Origin: Sweltsa coloradensis
Lineage: Eukaryota > Arthropoda > Insecta > Plecoptera > Chloroperlidae
Reading direction: 5' to 3'
Assembly: GCA_024449915.1 (NCBI GenBank)
Contig: JAMZAV010000007.1
Coordinates: 62,001 to 126,000 of the forward strand
DNA length: 64,000 nt
The notes beneath the pieces were generated by a model. That model saw nothing but the letters and a program-made list of their open reading frames with translations, made no database searches and was not told where the DNA came from. This document shows, piece by piece, positions 57,179-64,000 of the stretch (positions are counted from its first letter, which is position 1; each line of letters starts with the position of its first letter). The position numbers were made by a program, and so were the translations under genes.

Positions 57179-60100
57179 GTAATTAATATATTTTTATTAT
57201 TACATGTCATGTCCCTCATCTGGACACGGGGTGGGCCGGGTGAGCATGGCTCTGCAAATCGTAAAAGTTGAGAAGTCAATCTCGCAAACTTCCTAGTAAG
57301 TAGGGGATGTACGTTACTCCCCGTGTAAATGTAGTGGTTAAACTTTCTTCTGGTTACACAGACTGCAACTTGAATGACTTCTTCTAATTTGAAACGGGAA
57401 GGAAATGTAAAATTTAATACATGAAATATGATGCGTTTGTGTGTGCAGTGATTGACATTCACAAAAGTTACATTAAATAAAATAAGGAACAAAATTTATA
57501 CTGTATATTTTGCAAGTTTATTTTATTATACCCCAATTTATGAAACAAACACTGCAAGCAGTATAGCGTCTCCAGAAATTCACATTAATTCTCTGTAGGA
57601 AGGTGGGGGACCAGTACCAGTCTTGCAAAACTAATAAGGGTGTTCACTGCTACTGGCCCTACATAGTTAAAAACAAACCAGTAATAACTTTGTCTTTTAC
57701 ATAAGAATAATACTAGGAAAACGCTCAGTTGGACGCGTTGTTAAGCGAGCACCGGTACGTGCAACACGACCCGAGTACGACATTCCCATAATGTTACATA
57801 CCAATAAGTCTTTAAGGTCTTGACCGATTTACCTGAAAATTTGTAAAATAGGAGAGAATGGATAAAATCCACCGCCATCTAGAGGACCATGACATCATTT
57901 CTTTGGGAAAACTATTTTAACTCTTGATTACTTCTAGCGCTTCTAGGTGGCAGTACATAGTGACCAGAATTCTTGTGCGACTTTTCGTTGCCATGGTAAC
58001 GTTACTTTTGTTAAAATGTAATTTCTATCTACACTACTTATCGGATCAAAATAAAATTAACATATTCGTGACCGGACGGACATTCTAAATGATTTGGCTA
58101 CCTCAGATTTTGTCGCCGTTTAGTTTAAAAAAAAACTTTAGATTAACTTTAATGTAACTTTATAACTTTTTGAACGATTTTGCCACAAAACTAATGGCAT
58201 TCAATCGGGAACGAAACTTGCGGATGGTCAAAATTTCAACTCAATCCGAGCCTCCGTTCGACCGCTATCATGAGCCAAAAAAGCTGAGCGACTTTCCGTT
58301 GCCATGGTAACGGGACTTTGTTATAATGTAATTTCCGACTACACTACTTATCGGATCAAAATAAAAATAACATATTCGTGATCGGACGGACATTCTAAAT
58401 GATTTGGCCACCTCAGATTTTGTCGCCGTTTAGTTTGAAAAAAAACTTTCGATTAACTTTAATGTAACTTTTTAACTTTTTGAACGATTTTGCCATAAAA
58501 CTATACAGCAACCCGCCTATGTACATGTGTGCAAAATTTCAGGTCGATCAGAGAAACGGTGCGACCTGTATCGAAGCAGTAACAGAAAAAAAAAAACAAA
58601 AAAAAAACAGACATTCGAGCAATGCTATTTTGTTTTACGAGCAATGCTTGCTTCGCTCGCTCAAAAAACATTAAAACAATAATACATGTTTGTTTATATT
58701 TAATACAATTCAGAAGTTAAAAAATCCATCTCCACCTACAAGAGTGTTTCCCGACTAACCAAATCGAGACATGTTTGTTTGTTTAGGATTGTGGGGCAGA
58801 CTGTGTGAAATTCCAAAAGACATGTATTCCTGAGAAGTTTAATTCTGCCGCCATAGCCCGGCCGTACGAAAGTCCTAACTCATGGGGTAAGACATATGGC
58901 GAACACAAAGAATTCATCGAGTTCTCGTACCAGCAGTATAGAGAGTTACAGAAGTTTTCAAAGGAAATAGGAATTCTCTTCACAGCTTCTGCAATGGATC
59001 TAGTATGTAGTAATAATAGTTCAAAATGAAAAATATAGTATGAAACCTTTTATTGTTTTATTACGTACTAGGAAAGCAGTTTTCTCTGAATTGTTTCAGG
59101 TATCAGTCGACTTTTTGGACTCAATAGAAGTGCCATTCATCAAAGTAGGATCAGGTGATGCCAACAACTTTCCCTTGTTGGAGCATGCTGCGAAGAAAGG
59201 CCGCCCGATGGTCGTTTCCACAGGTTGGTGAGAAAATGACATAACGGACATTGTGATCCTCTAACATATCAATACCCTCACACCCTAGACCTGAAGATGA
59301 TTCAGCTGTGAAATTTCAATTTACTACACATATTTATTAATGATGAACATTGTTAGCTAAGTGAAAACTTCAAGTTGACTTTCCTTCGAAATCGAAAAAA
59401 AACTCAGAAGTTTTATTTTAGTGTGTTTTATTTACTCTCTACCACACAATTTGCAATTCTCTTTACAATCTTGAAGCAGCACCTTCCTGATGTAACTATC
59501 ACAAACTGAGTATGGTGAAAGGCAGTTGATGTATTTCCTATGAATCTGATTCATTTAAACAATATTATAGATTAATTACTATATCAAATGCAAATTTCTA
59601 AATAGCTGCTATCAAATTATGCAATATCTTACACATTGGATTATAAAATAATAAACTCAATTAATTGCATCTAATTTTACCTGGCCACTTTTTGAACACA
59701 ACATTTTAAACAGTTTTTTCCAATAGGAATGCAAGACATGTCAACAGTACGGGAAATATATCAGACACTCAAAGGCCAGAGAGCACAGTTCTGTCTATTA
59801 CATTGTGTATCTGCATACCCGCCCCCCTCCAACGAAGTGAATCTTCGCGTATTGGAAACATTTAGAAGAGAATTTACTGACGTACACATCGGTTACTCAG
59901 GCCATGAGATGGGTACAGCTATATCGATAGCAGCAGTTGCCATGGGAGCCCGGGTAAGAATAATGGTGGTTACTGGTTAAGTTAAGTGTTGGTAATGAAG
60001 ACACTATTTACGCTGTTCAATGTGCAATGGACGCTAGATTCAACTCTACACTGACATTTATTCAATCTATTATTCTTGAGAAAGCAACCAATAAACAATA

Positions 60101-61061
60101 AGGGTTAAAATATCAATAAAAGTATGATGCAGTGTCTGAGATATGCAGAAACATAATACCAACATGTAAACCTTAGTTAATCCAAATTTCTGTATAATTC
60201 AAACTAGTAGACACAGAGCATAATGTCAAACTTCTTAATTACAAAGGTTTAGTTCAAACTGGGGTCGCACTTGAAAATTGAATTAAAAAGGGAATACTCG
60301 ACATATCCATCACATTCACAACACTTTGTTTGGACATTCCTCAAATGTTGTCCTGTGGTTCTATTAAGACTCCATTCTTGGGCAGACATATTTTCACTTG
60401 TCAGAATATTAAGTTTTACATCATTTACAGGAAAGAACACAACATTACATAATCAGTATTGGTTATGGCATTGCAGTGTTTGGTTCAATTCCTTCAGTTC
60501 AGTTACTTGCAATGCATTTTATTAATTGTGTTGTAAAACGACAATGCTACATATAATTGAGCTATTATAGTTTTGATGTGTTATTCCTAATGATTGTACA
60601 AATGATCATTGAATACTAATAAATAAATAGTTAGTTACCAGCACTACTATTTTTGAATTGCGAACTTTTGCCAAACTGATTCAATAATCAATACCATGTT
60701 TTAGATCCTTGAACGGCATTTAACATTGGACAAAACATGGAAAGGGAGTGACCACGCATGTTCTTTGACTCCGATGGAATTCCAAGACTTGATATCACAG
60801 ATTCGCACAGTTGAATCCGCAATGGGGAGCAGTGAGAAAACATTCCAATCTTGTGAACAAGACTGTTATGATAAACTAGGTAAAACCATAGTCGCGGCCT
60901 ACAGACTAACAGCGGGTACTGTTTTAAAAGCTGGTGATTTTAAGGTTAAGGTTGCAGAGCCAAAGGGATGGCCTGCAGAACATTTGAAAGAACTAATGGG
61001 CAAAACCTTAACTCGAGACGTTGCCAATGACCAAAGTATATTAGCAGCTTACATATTATAA
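57047..61061 (+). CDS. NANS: Sialic acid synthase (N-acetylneuraminate-9-phosphate synthase), five coding exons
   Basis: Joined exons 57047-57178, 58787-59002, 59100-59223, 59727-59953 and 60705-61061 give 351 residues; the human protein has 359. The enzyme condenses phosphoenolpyruvate with ManNAc-6-phosphate to Neu5Ac-9-phosphate in the cytosol. Seen: the NeuB TIM barrel with AEAGQNHQG (residues 23-31, catalytic-site E24), DCVKFQK (49-55), SWGKTYGEHK (76-85), KVGSGDANNFP (131-141), GYSGHE (213-218) and RHLTLDKTWKGSDH (237-250); then a linker and the antifreeze-like SAF domain (about 293-351) with VAEPKGWP (316-323). All introns are GT-AG; phases 0, 0, 1, 0. The tail is a few residues shorter than in human. 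Intron 1 (1.6 kb) carries element D1. No stop or frameshift. An animal-type NANS argues for a deuterostome or similar host. Confidence 0.96.
57713..58665 (-). mobile_element. Helentron-like element D1 in NANS intron 1
   Basis: Minus strand. 3' CTAG at 57713-57716, then GGAAAACGCTCAGTTGGACG and GTTGTTAAGCGAGC; 5' end TTGAGCGAGCGAAGCAAGC near 58662. Same end logic as A-C but different text. Inside are two tandem units with a period of about 311 bp (57977-58200 and 58288-58510), each with CGTTGCCATGGTAACG and CTACTTATCGGATCAAAATA. Antisense to NANS. Confidence 0.8.
58787..59002 (+). CDS. NANS: NANS coding exon 2
   Basis: 72 codons, acceptor TTTGTTTAG, donor GTATGT. Carries DCGADCVKFQK and the WGKTYGEHK block. 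Confidence 0.95.
59100..59223 (+). CDS. NANS: NANS coding exon 3
   Basis: Acceptor GAATTGTTTCAG, donor ACAG then GTTGGT. Ends after the first base of a glycine codon. A second GTGAGA donor 4 bases downstream would break the frame. Confidence 0.93.
59727..59953 (+). CDS. NANS: NANS coding exon 4
   Basis: Acceptor TTTTTTCCAATAG, completes the split glycine, donor GTAAGA. Carries SAYPPPSNEVNLR and GYSGHEMG. Confidence 0.95.
60705..61061 (+). CDS. NANS: NANS coding exon 5 (terminal)
   Basis: Acceptor CATGTTTTAG, 118 codons plus TAA. Encodes the last barrel strand and the SAF domain. An ATTAAA at 61218 is a possible polyadenylation signal. Confidence 0.95.
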   Translation: MLERHLTLDKTWKGSDHACSLTPMEFQDLISQIRTVESAMGSSEKTFQSCEQDCYDKLGKTIVAAYRLTAGTVLKAGDFKVKVAEPKGWPAEHLKELMGKTLTRDVANDQSILAAYIL

Positions 61062-61500
61062 TGCTAATTTGAATTTTCAATAACAGCTGTGAGTAGACTC
61101 TAAATGCGGATTTATTTATATGCCCAAAAACTAGTCAAGTGTAATTTGATTGTAAAGTGCTATACAAGAGACATTGAAAGTAAGCCTACAACATCTCAAC
61201 ACTCATTAAGTTTTATAATTAAAAAGTAAACACATCCTTAAACCAGCAGACAAACAGAGAAGTAAAATACTGCATACTGCCCATTAATAATTTTAATATT
61301 GGTACTACATTCTATTCAGTAAAAATTATGTATATACCTTGAAACAATGTTTACTAGCCTAAGTATTTTTATTAAAAATTTAGAACAGTAAAATTTTGCA
61401 AAGCAAATTTATAACTTGTACTGTAGTAATAGAGAATCTCACTTAAGGGACATTGGGTTTAGTACAAAAAGTCCGTATGCCAAAGGGTCCAATCAATTAA

Positions 61501-63006
61501 ACTAGGAAGCTTCGCAAACGCTTTTTCAGGCGCGTTGTTGGATGAGCGTAATTGGTGCATTGAGCTGCCATATGATATGCAGATTTTCTGTTGTTCTGTG
61601 AAAAAATCATTACTAAGTCAAAGAAATTTAAAAAAAACGAAAAAAATCGTAATTTAAAAAAAAAAAAAACGTAAAATTGCAATTTCATGAGAAATAATTT
61701 TTCAATTGTGCTCAAATTTCACACGAATATATTAATTCATAAAATTAAGGTTTCAAAAAATGATAACTATCGGATAAAGCATGTAGGCCTAGGTGTTATA
61801 AGTCAAAGAAGTAAATTTAAAAAAAATGTAAAATTGCGATTTTCATGAGAAATAATTTTTAGATTACAAATTTCACACGAATATAAAAATTCATAAAATT
61901 AAGTTTTTGTGAAAAATCATTACTAGGAAGCTATGCAAACGCTTTTTCTAGTCGCGTTGATGGATGAGCTTTTTTGAAAGTTTTTAGTTTGATGGGGTCT
62001 CTTTACTTTTGCAAGAGCTTTTTAAACGCATTGTAGGTGATTGTTGTCAAGTTTCTATTGTTACTTGTTAATTGTTATTATGTACCTCAAAAAAACTCAT
62101 ATTAAAACCTTTATTCTATGGATTCTGGCTAACTTTTTCAACTTTTTCTTTCATAAAGCAATACATAACCATAACCTTAATGTACATGTAAAATATGAAC
62201 GTTGTAGCCCCACCCGTTTGGTCATAATTAGCCCAAATGTCACGAAACTATCGCACTAAAAATAAAAAAAAATCGTAAAAGTACGATATTCATGAGAAAT
62301 ATTTCTTCGATTGTACCCTGAAAACAATACAGGTCTAAGTTCAGAGATTTCGAAGGTCCCCTCCAATTTTCATCAAGATCGGATATGCCATTTGCCTGGT
62401 AGAGAGCGAACAAACAGACAAAAATACAAAAAAAAAAAAAAAAAACATTGGAGCTAAATTTTTTGAGGGGTCAGTGAAATTGAAGTCTTCGCTTCGCTCA
62501 TCCAACAATCGGAAAAAAGCATGTAGGTGTTATAAATCAAAGAAATTATATGAAAACAAAAAAAAAAATCAAAAAATTGTAAAATTGCGATTTTCATGAG
62601 AAATAATTTTTCAATTACGCTCAAATTTCACACAAATATATTAATTCATAAAATTAAGATTCTGTGAAAAAATCATTACAATCGGATAAAGCTTGTAGGT
62701 GTTATCAGCTAAAGAAATTTAAAAAAAAAAAACGAAAAAAATCATAAAATTGCAATTTTCACGAGAAATAATTTTTTGATTGCGCTAAAAAACATGGCAG
62801 TTCTCTAAGTTCAGAGATTTCGTAGGCCTCCAGAAAATTTCATTGCAATTGGAGTATTGGTTTAGCCGGAATCGTGTTAACAAACACACAAAAATACAAA
62901 CAGAAAGAAAGTGAGAAAGAAAGGAAGAAAGAAAAAAAAACATTCCAGGTTTTTTTCTCCAGTGTAGTAGAATGGAATCTTTGTTTCGCTCGCTATGCTC
63001 ATCCAA
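61501..63006 (-). mobile_element. Helentron-like element B6, interrupted by A7
   Basis: Minus strand. 3' CTAG at 61502-61505 with AGGAAGCTTCGCAAACGC and GCGCGTTGTTGGATGAGC; 5' TTGGATGAGCATAGCGAGCG at 63006. Inner 160-170 bp units (CGGATAAAGCATGTAGGTGT, TTTCACACGAATAT, TTCATAAAATTAAG) number at least four, the most in this window. Confidence 0.9.
61922..62505 (-). mobile_element. Hybrid Helentron-like element A7 inside B6
   Basis: Body and 5' end (TTGGATGAGCGAAGCGAAGA at 62505) are family A. The outermost 3' tip (CTAGGAAGCTATGCAAACGC) is family B. The empty site is known from other B units: AAATCATTACAATCGGATAA. One base T is shared at the ends; no longer target duplication. Confidence 0.9.
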
Positions 63007-63009
63007 TGA

Positions 63010-64000
63010 ATTAATGGTCCACATACCAAAATGTTCACACTCCATGGTCTAAAACAAGTAAGTGCTACACGAAATGTCCAATGTCCATCTCTAGCATTCA
63101 TTCAGCATCTATTATTTTATTTTATTTCCACCAACATTCTAAATTTGGGAGTTTCTTGTACTTCTAATGAAAAATGTTGCTTTAAACGTTACAGTGCAAT
63201 TTATTAAAGTTTTGTCCCTGTGTATTATTTAAGTTAATGCTGATAATTTTAATAGATTGAAACATCATTTCTTGTGCATTTTGAAGATATTCAAAATTTT
63301 AGTATCATCACTGAATATTGATCAAAAACCTCAAAACGCTAAATAACGGAAAGATATATAAACACACGCGACGCCATTACAAATGGTAATTACTATTACT
63401 TAGATAGCTGAAAAATCACATAACCCATAAGTAAGAAAATCATAAATGAAACTCGTGATGGGAAAGATAAAGGATGCACAGACACAAATGAATGTTGTTT
63501 CACGCATGCAATATGTATCGTTTACTGACTATTGGAAAAACACTGTAAGTACATAAACTTAAGAAAGTAGAATTAATAAATACCATGCTGACTAATTTAA
63601 TGGCATTGAAAACATCTTAGAAAGTGCACTTGAAGCTATTCAATAGTACTGCATTGTTCAATGATATATATGATCAAGCAACAAAACAAATTTGATAAAT
63701 ATACACACACTTACACAGGTCTACAATATTAATAAGTGTAAAAATACCAAAGGCAAAGAAATATAATTAATACAACAAATGTGGGAAGTAAAGGAGTAAA
63801 AAATAAAAATGTGTTTCAACTTTCACTATTTATTGTCTTATCTACTTTGTGAAAGAAATCCCACCTGTAATACATAAGGACTTAAGAAGTAGCATAATAA
63901 AATACAACACAAAGCATGCTACATTTATATCGGCATAAGAAAATACAAGACAAAATATCAACTTATCCAATACGTACTGCACTTGTTAATGGTCTATATG
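63010..64000. other. AT-rich sequence without recognisable gene
   Basis: Nothing recognised; no clear element ends. Confidence 0.45.

Noticed and set aside
1..64000. CRISPR arrays, operons, bacterial promoters or ribosome binding sites
   Set aside because: The sequence is eukaryotic; tandem repeats here are transposon units and microsatellites, without CRISPR spacing.

Overview
The window is nuclear DNA of an animal. It has GT-AG introns, microsatellites, LINE, hAT and Tc1-like debris, and many small non-autonomous DNA elements. Two host genes can be named: a PrimPol primase-polymerase and a sialic acid synthase (NANS) of animal type. The palindromic octamer TAGGCCTA is strikingly frequent. 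Together these suggest a marine deuterostome invertebrate (echinoderm or hemichordate type), but the species cannot be fixed from sequence alone.

Layout. 1-10000: two unrelated families of fold-back elements whose arms each carry a tRNA-like sequence, a hAT copy with an 8-bp target duplication, a Mutator-like miniature element, and a possible 4.2-kb fold-back. 10700-24600: more fold-backs, hAT and Tc1-type elements, an array of short palindromic words (GGTGTTGTGG), and two candidate coding exons. 24600-30700: mostly unique sequence with no gene I can support. 30760-36993: a three-layer nest of transposons. 37000-49800: mostly unique, with a first coding exon of a minus-strand gene (46957-47202) and several small elements. 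50470-52128: PrimPol, intronless, minus strand, with a possible 5' UTR intron and promoter upstream. 54100-56500: LINE fragments interrupted by a hAT element that is itself interrupted by a Helitron-like element. 57047-61061: complete five-exon NANS gene, plus strand. 61501-63006: another nested Helitron-like pair.

The unifying theme is a set of about 15 Helentron-type non-autonomous elements (HINE-like), in at least four families named here A, B, C and D. All share one 3' end design: a subterminal inverted repeat of the 5' end, then a hairpin with an AACGC/GCGTT-type stem, then CTAG followed by a target T. Their interiors are unrelated or only distantly related. Three insertions can be reconstructed to the base because each sits in one arm of a palindrome or inside another repeat. 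Two copies have swapped 3' tips between families. No Rep/helicase gene is present, so the machinery must be encoded elsewhere.

PrimPol (DNA damage tolerance and repriming) and NANS (sialic acid synthesis) show no functional link and point in opposite directions.
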